Below are positions 45,011-56,878 of a DNA stretch of 64,000 nucleotides, piece after piece (positions within the stretch are counted from its first letter, which is position 1; each line of letters opens with the position of its first letter). The DNA is from Diospyros lotus (lineage: Eukaryota; Streptophyta; Magnoliopsida; Ericales; Ebenaceae). The stretch lies in contig NC_068346.1 in the NCBI RefSeq assembly GCF_014633365.1, positions 18,125,030 through 18,189,029 of the forward strand, read 5' to 3'. The notes beneath the pieces are model-generated. The model saw only the letters and a list, made by a program, of their open reading frames with translations. It was not told where the DNA came from and did not search any database. Made by a program: the position numbers and the translations under genes.

Positions 45011-45269
45011 AGCTTTAACCCCAGGGGAAGGGACGAAACGTGAGACATAGAGTTGAGCTTGTCACCTGAAACGTTACTAGACCCGGCTGGAGGCTGGATT
45101 TGTCTTTAATTTTCCATTGTAATAACATCCCCCGATAAATAAAAGAATATACCCCCTGTATTCCCGTGGAGTAGGCAAAACTATAAGCCGAACCACGTAA
45201 AATCTCCATGGGCCCAGATTATTTGTATGTGTCATGTAGAAACGGCCGCTCAAGCACAGCTCACTTTCG

Positions 45270-45990
45270 AGTGTCAAGTCGCCTAGTGGCAATCTGGTGT
45301 TGATGACCACGGGTTGGCCCGGGATTACCAGAACATCTGATGCCTATGCTTGCAAACTCACTCGGATCCCTCGTTTTAGTTTGGTGCTATGCCTTTTTGG
45401 CTAGACCCAACTCCCTAGTTGATCTGGCGCCTAGGTCTCCCGGTAAACTTCAATGTCTGGTAGGAATCCCGCACCGGATCACTAGCTAAACCCAGATTCC
45501 CTGAGGTGGACTACCCCTAGTGGTAATCTGGTGTCGATGGCTACAAGATGGCTCTGGATCACCAAAGGATCCGATGCTTATGCCTGCAAACTCACTTGGA
45601 TCCCTTTTTGGCTAGACCCAATTCCTTAGTTGATCTGCTGCCTAGGTCTCCCGACAAACTTGGATGTCTAGTAGGAATACCGCACTGAACCACTGGCCAA
45701 ACCAGATTCCCTGAAGTAAGCTAACCCCGAAAGACAGACATGGAGAACACAATAGCTAGTGTAATATGATCCATCTTGGGATTACCGAATGCACTGAAGC
45801 CTATGCCTGTAGGCTCACCAGGATCCCTTGACTGAGTCCGGTGCTGAGTTCCCCAGCTAGACCCGACTCCTTGGCTGATCCGATGCCTAGGCTTCCTGGT
45901 AAGCTCAGATTCCCGACAAGATTCCCACAGTGGACCTATTTCTCGAGGGCTTGGTTGCCTAAGAGATAATCTGGTACCTAAAGCCCCTGG
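45270..45990 (+). repeat. three diverged tandem repeats of about 210-245 bp
   Basis: The block GCTAGACCCAACTCC...TTGATCTGGCGCCTAGGTCTCCCGG recurs with anchors near 45421, 45632 and 45877, each followed by AAACT-CA-TGTC and GATTCCCTGA-like text. It lies between gag and the polypurine tract and has no open frame, replacing pol in this element. Confidence 0.75.
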
Positions 45991-46095
45991 CTGAAGTAAG
46001 ATCTTCGGGCATCCTGGAACCTTTGATTGAATTCAGGTGCTACACTTGACTCTTTGGCTAATATTCTACTTTTCAATTTTGCCTAAAGACAAAAC

Positions 46096-46113
46096 AGAAG
46101 AGTAGGGGGTAAT
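46096..46113 (+). other. polypurine tract of the gag-only element
   Basis: AGAAGAGTAGGGGGTAAT lies immediately before the 3' LTR start. Confidence 0.75.
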
Positions 46114-47121
46114 TGTGGTGCCATGGAAAATTGGTAGGGGAAAAAATGAGGAATTTTTCTCAAAAATAATAGAGTAAAAAAGTTTAGCCACAAGGGTCAG
46201 CCTCACGGCAGGAGTTGGCTGCGAAGGCCAACCTCACGGCAAAAGTGGGCCGCGAGTTGGCCACAAAGGCCAGCCTTGCGGCAGCTTGCTACAAGAAAGT
46301 GTTGGCTGCAAGGGCCAGCTCGTGGCAGCCTGTCGTGAGGGAAGGCTGGCCGCGAGGCCCTACTTCGGGGCAAACTGGCCGCAAGGGCTAGCCGCGCGAC
46401 CAGGCTGGCCCAGCCTACCACTAGCCAAGGCTGGCTATGAGGGCTAACCTCGCGGCAGCCTGCCGCAAGTTGCCTCGCGGCGGTTTTGAAGAACCCTCCT
46501 CATTTTTTCAAAAAATTTGACCCACTCATCAATCGCCACATGTCAGCACTAGCCACCCTTAAGAATCGTGCCTTATAAATACCCAGCTACAGGATATTAA
46601 AGGGCATTTCCAACTTAGGTAAAATTTAGACATTTAGAATACATCTTTACTGTTTTGGTGAATAGACATTGGGATTCGAGACTGACTTTGGCATCAGAGG
46701 GTCTTCACGGGGGAAGATTCCTGCGAGCATTCTAACCCTTTTTCTGAGTATCAACAGGGTCAAAACCTTGTGGTAAGATCTCGTGGCGAAGGAAAAAGCT
46801 TGCGGCGAGACCTAGCGGTGAAGAGAAAATCTTGTGGCGAGAGCTAGTGGTGAAACCTTGTGGCAAGAGTTAGTGGTGAAGACTTGTGGTAAAAATTTTA
46901 TGGCGAGAGCTAGTGGCGAAGCCTTGTGGCGAAAGAACTAGTGGCGAAGTCTTGTGGCAGAACCTTGTGGTGAAAGAGCTAGTGGTGAAATCCTTACAAC
47001 GAGCATCCTAGTGGAAAACTCCCTTGATGCGACCTCTCTTACGGCAACCTAACTTCACCCGACACCGAGCTCGAATGGACCCTTCATCACAAATTTTAAT
47101 TGTTGTATTTTGACAACAACA
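46114..47121 (+). repeat. 3' LTR of the gag-only element (1008 bp)
   Basis: It is collinear with the 5' LTR, with the TATA box at 46574-46581 and the leader motif at 46681-46712. It is about 135 bp longer, mainly through expansion of the GTGGCGAGAGCTAGTGG minisatellite at 46790-46990. Many differences between the two are C-to-T or G-to-A, as expected for an old methylated insertion. Confidence 0.85.
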
Positions 47122-47126
47122 GTACC

Positions 47127-49856
47127 CAAGATAAAACTCGCAATGGGGGGGGCACAACTCCTGATGACCCTAGTCAAGCTGGAACGGGTCTCGCGGTCCG
47201 GTCCGAATTTCTTGGACTCCTATTCGAATTATGGACTTGCCACGTGTTAGCCTCTCAGGAGATCCACATGGCGAGTGAGACTAGTAGCACGTATGGGTAT
47301 TTTTGTAATTTAGGTAGTGCCACATCATACCCCCATGAAAGGTTTCATATCATAATGCAACACATGCACATGTTTAACAAAATACAAATATCTCTTAAGC
47401 TCACAATTGTCAATATGCTTAACAATACCATATGTAATATCAAAACCCATAGTGTTCATCAATCGTATGTCATCCTCTTTGGCATGGTAACACACACCTA
47501 TCCTGACCGAGCGTCACCGGCACAGTGATAGCAGTGCTTTCGCTTAGAGGCCGAGAGAACAAATACCTATCATAAACCTTACTCGATAATCATATATACA
47601 ATGTCATGCATGATCATATGTAACTCACACCGTCACGTATATGCAAAGATCTTTTCATAGTTGTTATGGGAATATTTATTCTGGTAGTTTAGGGGCACCA
47701 ACCCACATGTTCCATGTTTTGTAAATCACATCATTTAACACATATTTGTGTGTTCCCCAACACATTTATGGCATAAGGCTTAAGTTCAATATTCACAAGT
47801 CAACATATTGATATTTCATATGGTTCTGGGGTCAGGATATGAACCCTTATGCGGCATAAATATTTGTACCACTTTATTTCAGGATTAAGGTCAATGCCCA
47901 TTGTTGCTCACATTATTGACTGATCCAAAATATTTTATAATATTAAAGATCAGACGGAGGCTGGTTAGTTGACTGCCACAGCCCTATAGGACAACCATGT
48001 GAACCCACCAATATTATTACAACCATATTGTATCTCGCTGACTCTCTAAGAACCTCTGTAGGTCCACATCATTCCTAAAGAAATAGGGGCGATACAATGT
48101 CCCGTGACGGTTAGAATCGAATATCACCCAGAGTCATATATTTAGTTTAAGCCCACCGTCCATAGACTCAATAACAACTCACATATTATAAAATGGTTAT
48201 CACACGTATTTACATAATTAATTAGTGAGACTGAATCATGGTAAAGGAAAAAAATAAAATATACGAAATGGTAAGAACTTGCGTAAGGATTGAAGAGCAC
48301 GAAGAGAGGGTATGAAACTTGCCTTTTAATAGAAGATTCCAAGCTTTTTGCTCACTTGGTGCATAAATTAGTGTTTTTACTAAAACACTAAAGTAAATGT
48401 CTAAAATTTATTCGGAGAGCCAGTGCCACGACCTTGAATCCCTTAAATAAAAATTCAATATATTAAACCATAAAATTTATTTATTACCAACATTACCTCA
48501 AATATCTTTCATTTGATTCTAACTATTTTTATACTCACCGACACACTCTCTCTAATTTTCTTTCAATTTCCTTCCCACATAAGTCTCTCTTCTGGACATT
48601 CAACTTCTTATTCATTTCCCTCAATTTTTCTCTCTCATTTATAGGTATTTTTATACCTTGGTAGACAAGTTTCTCATAATCAATTTCAACCATAATTTCT
48701 AATCTTATCTTAATTATGCTATTCTCCATGTGCTACCTTATCTGTTTAATTAATGCTCTCATGTTTGTATTTAATGCTTCATAGCTTTCATATGGGTTTA
48801 GCGCAAGAGCTTCTAATTTGCTAGCAAGTGGAACATCCGAGGCATTCACTATTGCCACTTTTAATCCTCAATCTCCATGTCAATCCCTTCATTAATTAAT
48901 ATAATATTGTACAGGCATGGTTGCCCTCTCCAATTCCTTCTATTTCAATTTAATAATTATGTATTATATATGTATGCCTTCTCCAATTCTTTCTTTTTAA
49001 AGTTTTAATAATATTATACATTATATACCCCTCTTCAATTGTACTTGCTTCAATTTTATTATAAATTATACTTAATTTTCAAAATTTTCACAAATCACTA
49101 TTAATTACTTTTTACAATAAAATTTTAATTTTTCCACTTAAATCCTCAAATTCATCAATCACCAATAATTCATAAACAAGGCATCTAAATTATAAAAATT
49201 ATTTTTTCTCAAAATATCATACTGTTACATCAAGTCCATTACACTTTCCAACAACTATCCAGGAAATCATTTATCTTTGCTCATGCATAACGTTGATCTT
49301 TGCCGTGCTGCAGTCATGTTCTACCTTTATTAAGTTTCGATCTCTTAGGTATAAATTTTAGTTGTTATATTTTGACAATAATAGTTAAAATTTTAGTTTA
49401 TTTTTATTAAATAAAATTTATATATGTAGTTTAGAGGGAAAGAGGGAAGGAGGAAGAGATGATAGAGAGAAAGATAGAGGAAAATAGGGAGCAGATATTA
49501 ATTTTAAATTTTAAAGTTTTTTAAAGTCAACTATTATTTATTGAAATCATAAATAGACAATGTACCATTATTAATTTGTGATATCATAGAGCTCGACAAC
49601 TTGATATATTATTGAATATTTTTTTCGTCTGTCCCTAATGCCCTCTTGCAACTTCCAAGTTTCATGTCAACTGAAATAGAAATGAGAAATTGTATTGAAA
49701 TACTAAAAAAATAAAGAAAATTTCTTACCCAAAAAACAAAAAAAAAAAAACTAGTCATCTCCCATTAGAAATTACGTATCAGGCTATGTTTGGCTACAAA
49801 CATAATACTGTTATGGAACTAATAAATATTGCCAATGCCAACAAACATGTATACAG
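47127..49856. other. repeat-derived and AT-rich DNA, no gene seen
   Basis: 47127-48430 is probably the rest of the minus-orientation LTR interrupted by the gag-only element; its outer edge is not clear. 48440-49800 is AT-rich intergenic DNA 3' of the strictosidine-synthase-like gene, with an A-run at 49735-49750. Open frames here are short and not family-like. Confidence 0.5.
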
Positions 49857-50292
49857 TTACACAATAGCATTATTATCCCCATTTACCACTTTTTGAGCGT
49901 AAGGAAGAGTGGCAATGTGGTTGTGAGCCACAGTCCCAATCCATAGCTTCCCCTTCACCTCTCTAACTTCACTCACAAGCTTCATCACTTGGCCGTTTCG
50001 GTCCTCAAGAACCTCCAACACCTCTCCTTTCTCATTGATAAGAGATATTACTGTGAACATTCTCATCCCCATCATCCTCGCCAAGTACCGTAATGGCAAT
50101 GGTAGCCTGAAGTATACGCTCCTCAACCACGGGTTGCGAATCAGAACCTCTTGTGCTCTTGTTCGACAACAATCTATCGCCACCCAGAACTCACCCCTCT
50201 CAGTCAGCCTCACATTGTCTGGAAACCCCGGCAAGTCCACCACTACCTCGGTGCTTCCCTTTCTTGGACCCTCTAACCAGTACTTCATCAAC
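49857..50292 (-). CDS. SSL exon 4
   Basis: 436 bp ending in TAA: LMKYWLEGPRKGSTEVVVDL...AQKVVNGDNNAIV. The acceptor is AAAAG; a CA-repeat lies in intron 3 at about 50541-50561. Confidence 0.9.
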
Positions 50293-51852
50293 CTTTTCCG
50301 TCACCAACCGATCATAAAAAGAGAAAAATATGTTTAATTCACTCCAAGATGGAAGATGATTTTAATGTCGATCGAGGGGGACGCGTTGAATTTATGGTGG
50401 GTTTGGGTGAAATACTTAATTTGCCCCTTCTAAAGGACAAATCGGTTAACTTGCCCCTTACAAGGGACATGCTAGGTATTTCACCCAGTCTTACAAGAGT
50501 TCGACGCATTCCCTTCACATGTATATCACTTTTATTTATACACACACACACACACACACTAAGGAGGTGTGCCAAATTCAAGGGGCTACGGGATGAAATA
50601 CTCAATCTATCTTTACTTGTTTTAACCCTTGCTTTAAGAGACAGACTGAGTATTGCACTATCCCGCACCCCTGAACATATACAAGCATATTTAGATACGT
50701 ACCATGCATAAGGATTTGAACATATACGTATTTACCTGCAATTGGTAGTCTCAGTGAATAGAAGAAAGGACTGGTCTTTGGACAATTGTACTCCATTGGG
50801 AAAAACCAAGCCATCCAATACGATGTGAGTTGTCCTCGTTGGAGGGTCGTACCTCAGAAGCCTACCGGTGGCTTCTCCTTCCAACATAATTAAGAAATGC
50901 TCCCTACAGTATTCAAAATTTATACAGCTAATTAATCAAAAAAAATAATTAATGCCAGTTCATGAGGAACATAATTAATCAACTTACACTCTGTTGTATT
51001 TCTTGCTTGTATCGGTGAAGAAGATGGATCCGTTGGCATGGATGTCGAGATCGTTCGCGAAGAAAATAGGCTTCCCCCCGGCATGAGTTGCCAGAGGACT
51101 CGCGACACCACCTTCTGGCCCGACAACCAGCAGGCCGTAGTAAGCGTCCGCTATGTACAAGTCTCCAGTTTTCTGGTCGAACCTTAGGCCAAGAGGCCGC
51201 CCGCATTGCGCCTCCACCTTCCACTGCTTCGGTGTGGTTGAGTCCACCCCTTTCCCACATTGTTTCTCAGACCTTACACAGTTAAAAACCCAAAGTTAAT
51301 TTTTCATTATATCCTAGGTAAGCATCGAATTTTGTGTGCGCGAGCATGCATGTCCTTTAACAAACGTATTACTTTGCCCACGGACAAAATGATTAAAATA
51401 CCATTAACTCCAGCCCATGAATTTGTGAAAAGTATCACTAGCCCTAAAACTATATTCTATATATTGCAGGAGAGATCTCACCAATTCCTTGTTACAAGAG
51501 CAAACGTTTGCCAACCTTCATCTTCTCCCATCCACCGTACTATGCGACCGTCGGCTAGTCCAGTGTACGGGCCACGCCCGGACGAATCGAACTCCAACGA
51601 CTCAGGGCCGAATACCTGATCAACGAACTCCAAATTCCCAAGTCCCAAGAGGCTTCGGTTGTCTCTAGGCCAGCTGGCCATGACTTGGTGGTATGGTGCA
51701 ATGTCATGCTTGACTGGCCGGAAGTCATGGCCTCCAACCGGACTCATCTCAAATGGGTCCATTACAATCAATCCCAAAGCTAAGGCCAAAAGAAGCAGAC
51801 ATGGATGTTGCAGGAAAAGCTCATCTTTGAGCAGTTGGCTTCTCTTCTCCAT
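49857..51852 (-). CDS. strictosidine synthase-like protein (SSL), complete, four exons
   Basis: Four exons join to 419 residues without a stop: 51852-51482, 51272-50988, 50903-50736 and 50292-49857. All introns (209, 84 and 443 bp) are GT-AG. Residues 17-33 are hydrophobic (LLLLALALGLIV), a signal peptide or anchor for the secretory pathway. The six-bladed beta-propeller domain is marked by GPESLEFDSSGRGPYTGLAD, CGRPLGLRFDQKTGDLYIAD, FANDLDIHANGSIFFTDTS, FPNGVQLSKDQSFLLFTET, KYWLEGPRKGSTEV and FPDNVRLTERGEFWVA. True strictosidine synthase has a catalytic Glu near the C-terminus; by my alignment it is not conserved here (VMKLVSEVREVKGKLWIGTV). The protein is therefore likely an SSL of unknown substrate rather than an alkaloid enzyme. 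It shares its strand with ETF-QO, about 23 kb away. Confidence 0.92.
50736..50903 (-). CDS. SSL exon 3
   Basis: 168 bp: EHFLIMLEGEATGRLLRYDP...LLFTETTNC and AG of Arg275. The acceptor is CTGTAG and the donor GTAAAT. Confidence 0.9.
50988..51272 (-). CDS. SSL exon 2
   Basis: 285 bp: completes Trp124, encodes SEKQCGKGVDSTTPKQWKVE...TDTSKKYNR and two bases of Val219. The donor is GTAAGT. Confidence 0.9.
51482..51852 (-). CDS. SSL exon 1
   Basis: Residues 1-123 plus two bases. It starts with ATG after a CT-rich leader, includes the signal sequence and the first propeller strands, and ends QTFALVTRN then TG before the donor GTGAGA. Confidence 0.9.
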
Positions 51853-53619
51853 GAAAGAAAGAAAGAATCTTAATTGTCCTGGAGGAGAGACGAGTGAAAA
51901 AGAAGAAGAAGAAATAAAGAAAGAGAATAGTATAGATGTGGTGATGTATATTATGTGGGTGGAATTATATGGATATTAATTGAGTACGTATGTAAGTTAT
52001 AGGAATTAGGAGAGCATGCGCTCTTTGTGAGGGTCTTGGGGATGGGATGGAAGTAGGTTGCCTGTTGTCTTGTTCATGTTCTTCGAATTGCATCTGTCTT
52101 TTGCTAGTTGGCAGCCAACTACAGAGGGCCAGGATTAGATTTTCTTTTTTCTATGAAGTAAGAAGGATAAGGTTGAAAGTTTGACAGATGTTCAAGTTTG
52201 TCATACATGTTGACCTTTATCTATCTTACACTTGGCTAAATCAAGTACATTAAATGTGTCAATGATATACCTCAATAGATGTTTATAATATTATCTTTAG
52301 TTTTTTTATACTTTAAACTTGATTTCATTAGTATGATAGAGAATTGTGCCAGACCTAAAGAGTATGTCTAATGCTCATAAAATTCGAACTCAAAACATAA
52401 ACTCACTAATGTAATTATCTATCATTAAACTACCAAATGAAGGTGAAGTGTTTCTGATTTTTGCCCACTAGAACTGCAACCACCTTGTCACATAATATGA
52501 AGTATTTTAATTTCGCTATAAATTAGGAATTTTCCCTTTTAAATTTAATCTCACTGTAAAAAATTAGTAACACAGACCTATAGAGAGGTCTTCAGTAAAG
52601 TTTCAAAGAATTATGTCACCCACACAAGCCAAAATTAAAAAATATAATTAATCATTTCCAATTTTCTTTTTTACAAAAGTTTATTATCGTTACCAAAATA
52701 CATTAATAAATTTGTAATGTAGAAAAGGTAATCTTGATATTCTTATGCAAGGATAATCAGTAGACCTTGAGGCAAATGATTAGGAGACTAGATGATCAGG
52801 TGCCCTAATGAAAATATGGCTTGCTAATGAACGAGTGCCCTCTAATGACTGATAGATCTTAAATGACAGAGATGTCCGGGATGATTGAGAGGTCCTAAAT
52901 GATCGAGAGACCTGCCAAGATAAACAAAAAGTTAGGGGCCTGAGAGGATGTCCCCAGGCAGACCATCCAATGCTTAAGTTAGTTTTCGAGTGTTTGAGCT
53001 CAAAACAAAGTTTGAGTATCAGAGTGAGCATATATATATACCTGAGAGAGGAGGCAGGCCTCTTATTTATAGAGAAGGGAGAGGGGGACACGTGTGGTGC
53101 CATCCCGAGTGGCATATTTCGAGAATATTCTCGGCACATTCGTGGCATATTCTGTAAATCTTGAAATATTCTTGGTATATTCGTTTCGAGGAATTCCCCG
53201 AGAGGGTCTATTGGCTACAAGGGAGGCTCCCAGGGGTAAAGGGTACTTGTGACCGAGTGGTCACATATGATCGAGTGGTGACCACTCTGTCACCACTCGA
53301 TCCCTTTTTGATAGATCTTCTTGCTTTTCGTCTATTGGGTTGTTTGTTGGGTGTTCTTAACCCATATATGTGGCTCTAACCCATGTGTAGATTTTTTGAT
53401 ATTTGCTAGGCATATCAATTGCTTTTTATTCTTTTGACTGAGTGACCTGGGTGAAAGAGTATTTTTCCCTATGAATTTTACGAGTACCATCCAATTAATT
53501 TTCCTACTATTCTTCGCATTTTTCTGACTCTGTTGGTATTGCATTCTTGGATTTTATGTTATTGTGCACGAACTTCTATGCTTTTCAATTCCCTTGGACC
53601 TCTATAAATAAGGGTCCTT
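51853..53619. other. SSL upstream region and minus-orientation LTR piece
   Basis: 51853-52000 is the likely SSL leader and promoter, with a GAA-rich plus strand and weak TATA-like text (ATATAAT-type). 52000-52770 is AT-rich without recognisable content. 52780-53600 is LTR-like on the minus strand: TATAAATA at 53071-53064 and the conserved leader motif at 52983-52961. Confidence 0.5.
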
Positions 53620-56600
53620 TGTAATATCTGAGAACTTTGGGTAATTAAGAAATGAATATTTTATTAGAAAATGGGAATTGAGAAAAATAAGTATCAGAAT
53701 AGCCCGAGAAATTGACTGAATCGACTGCAGGGAGTACCCTGGAGCCGAGATTCCTAAAGAAAATGATGCAGTAGTGTCGATTATTTCAAGGAATAATTTA
53801 TGCCATCGAAAGAATTTGGATCAGGAATAGTTTTCGGTACAACTAAAATGCAGCTATGGGATAGGTTGTAAAACTGAATAATCGTAGGAGACTCCCGAAA
53901 TGGAAATGAAAGCCTCAAGAAGCTTCGTTTCATCAAGTAGGGCAACCTTTCCATAGTTTTTGGAAGAAACGAATGGGTTTGTGGCCAAAACAAAGATTCG
54001 GGCCAAAGTGCAGTTTATCGAATTCACTAGAGGGAGGTTGAAATGGCAAATTTTTGGAATCTTCCAAGAAGGAATGAAAGTTTTTAGGACTTGAGGGACT
54101 CAATGGCAATATTTGAAAGTTTAGGGGCTTTGTGAAAATGGGCCAAGGCATAAGAGACAAAAATTAGGGGGTGAAAGTGTAATTTTTCAAAGTGGAAGGA
54201 GGAAGGAAGCTTCCATGGCCGACCAACAGCTTCTGGTAGCTAACTAGCACCTACCAACCATGGGGAATCGAGTTAAATGGGTCAGGGATGCATCAGGGTC
54301 GGGTTTGGGTCGACAATCGGGCACGTAGTGGTCATATTTGGAAGATTTTCGACCAAGTTTTCGATCGGATTTTGAAAGCTTCAAAAGTAATGATTACAAT
54401 TGGTTTTTTGTTGCAATTAGGTCGATCTAGGGGCAGTAGAAGCCTCAGAGGAGTCAGTTTAGCAAGCTTGGAGCGTTTGGAAGCTCGGGGTCGCCTATAA
54501 ATAGAGATGCCCAAGAAGATGAAGAAAATTAATTTTATAAATCCGTGATTTTTTGAATAAATTGGGAGAATTGGACAAGGGGTTTTTGTTGCCCATGTCC
54601 TAATCTTCATTTCTGTGCAATTTGAGCCATTTTGGTTGAAAGATGAGTGAGATCTGAAGCCTCGTCAGAAAAATAAGCTTCGCTGGAAAATCGTGTTGAG
54701 CAGTCAATAAATGGCTCCAATCGATCGATTTTAAGCTATTATCCGGTAAAGGGTAAATAGAGGAAGGTGTAGGCTCAAACGGGGGCAAAACGGAGTTTGG
54801 AGGAGGGAGAAATCACGAAAAAACCAGGCGAGGTGCACCAGTCCGACGAATTGCCCAAGGAAGAAGAAACGGCACATGTGGAACACGCGCCCAACAGCAG
54901 TCGCGAGTGGGGCGCGTGAGGAAGTCTTCAAGTGGCGCGTAGGAGCGCATGCAATGTCGGAAAAATTTGGAAAAATTTGTAAATTCTTGAAAAATCATGA
55001 TTTAGGTTCCCGTGCAATTAGTTTTGGATTTGGAGTTTTTGTTATCTCGATTTTAGCATCAAAGAGCCTCATTTTGAGTGAAAACGTAGCATCTGGGTAA
55101 GTCCATTAATTTTATCTTGAAGTTCATAGGTTATTATGATTTGTTGTGAAGAAATATTAGAGAAAATAGTTTGATAGACATTTATTTGGAATTTTTGGAG
55201 AGAAAAATGGGAAAAAAAAAATAAGGAAATTAGGAGAAAAATCAGATTTTTGATGATTATATATTGGTTAAGGTGCCTTGAGGATTAAAGTAAAGTAATT
55301 GGTGCAACTTTTGAGGTTGGCATGAAAAACGAGGTCGAGCACGCAAATCAAGGCAGTGCGCGCTTTTCGAGGTACCCTGAGTTTTGTCAAGGTGAGCAGT
55401 TTTAACCCCAAAATCTGTTTATTCAAAGTTGTTATCCTTTTATAAATTTGATTTGATCCATGCAAATGTTTTGCTGCATGTGAATGGTTTTAACCTGTGA
55501 TGATTGGTTTCATTCGGGTATGTCAACATGTTTTATGCATGTGCATTGAATTTTGTGCGATAAATTGTGTACATGAAATATTGTTTATGCATCGAGTTAT
55601 GTTTTGTGGCATTGGCATGTTTTTGTGTTGGGATGTCAACCTGGGATGTTATCCCGATAGTGTAGCCGTAAGTCCCCAAGTATGTTTGTTGGACAGGGAT
55701 ATCTCGGGTTATGTGCTAGGATGACCGCCTTGATTTTCATGCCGGGCTTGGTGGCGAGGGAAGTTACACTAGGGTGACGGGTTGTACATATGGGATGGGA
55801 TGTCAACTTATGATGTGGCACTTGAAGTGACAACACTAGGGAAGCGTGCCAAGGAAAAATACCCAATTTATCGACCTGGGCTGAGAGTGGACACCACCCT
55901 TGTGAATTGAAAAATGACGTGGTTGAGAATGGACACCAACCCGGACTAACAAGTAGCGGGGCTACGAGTAGGCACCACCCCAGATGCCTTGCGCGGTAGT
56001 ATTGTTTCCGATGTGGACGTGGATTCCCTAGACGGTGTTGATTATCATTTGGCCAGGATTTGTGTTGACGTGCTCCATAAGCTTCTGAGTGGAAACGTGA
56101 TGATGACGGGGTGATTTTCGGGTTCATGCATTGATGTTGCTCCCTCTTAAGCTAGAACTGTGTTGTGCTAATGTGTCCATGTTGTTGTGTTGCCTTTAGA
56201 GAGATTGTATTTTCCCCGGTTAGGGTTAAGTGTTGTGGGATTCTCTTGGGCCAGGTTTTGTCGTGATATTCTATTGTTTCATGTCTTGCATACATTCATG
56301 AAAATGTTTTTGAACTCTCACTTTGATGATTCATCATCTTATGTTGGACTTTTGTCCCTGGAATATTCTAATGTTCTAGGTGAAAGCAGCGGTTCCAAAG
56401 GGAAAGGAATTATTGAGGACTGACGACGACTTATAGGTGGAATTGTAGTATATGTTTTGGATTATATGTATTTCCTTTTGATGATGTCATGTTAGACAAT
56501 GATACAATTTTGACGTTATGTATAAAATGATTTCAGTTATGTATCATATCAGGTTTCGATCTAGCTTCTATATTTGTTTATGATGATATTACCTTTCTTA

Positions 56601-56878
56601 GCTTGATATGTTGAGAAGGTAATTGGGATTATCGGGAAAATTACGGATTTAAAGTGTTATGTAGTGAATGTGCATGTCTAGGAAAATCTTGGCTAAGGAA
56701 AGACTTGGTATTTAAGTGTGTCCCATTGTGACCCACCCTTCTTTCCTGGGAACTTCCCTAGTGTACTACTCACGTACAAACGCTATTCCAGTATATTTGT
56801 GGAAAAAAATATATCCCTGAAATTCATGTTTATTTATTCCGCATTTATAATGCCCCTCAGTTGGAGTGGGGTGTTACA
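53620..56878 (+). mobile_element. giant solo LTR (3.26 kb), TGTAATATCTGAG...GGGGTGTTACA
   Basis: The flanking bases are TCCTT (53615-53619) and TCATT (56879-56883), a 5-bp target duplication with one change. TATAAATA lies at 54496-54503, 876 bp in, and the CTGGAATATT palindrome at 56358-56379. The region around 55640-55990 has diverged repeats of GxxGACACCAxCC. No gag or pol frames were seen inside. Confidence 0.65.

Larger units (their letters stand above)
42519..47126 (+). mobile_element. gag-only LTR retrotransposon with GTACC target duplication
   Basis: Both LTRs (42524-43396 and 46114-47121) start TGTGGTGCCATGG and end ACAACAACA, and the element is flanked by perfect GTACC repeats (42519-42523 and 47122-47126). 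Inside are a degenerate primer site (ATTTAACGCTGTTTGTGGG after the 5' LTR), a gag, about 1 kb of diverged tandem repeats, and a polypurine tract. No protease, reverse transcriptase or integrase is present, so it is non-autonomous, resembling plant elements described as TR-GAG or LARD. Mobilisation must have relied on an autonomous gypsy partner. Confidence 0.88.
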
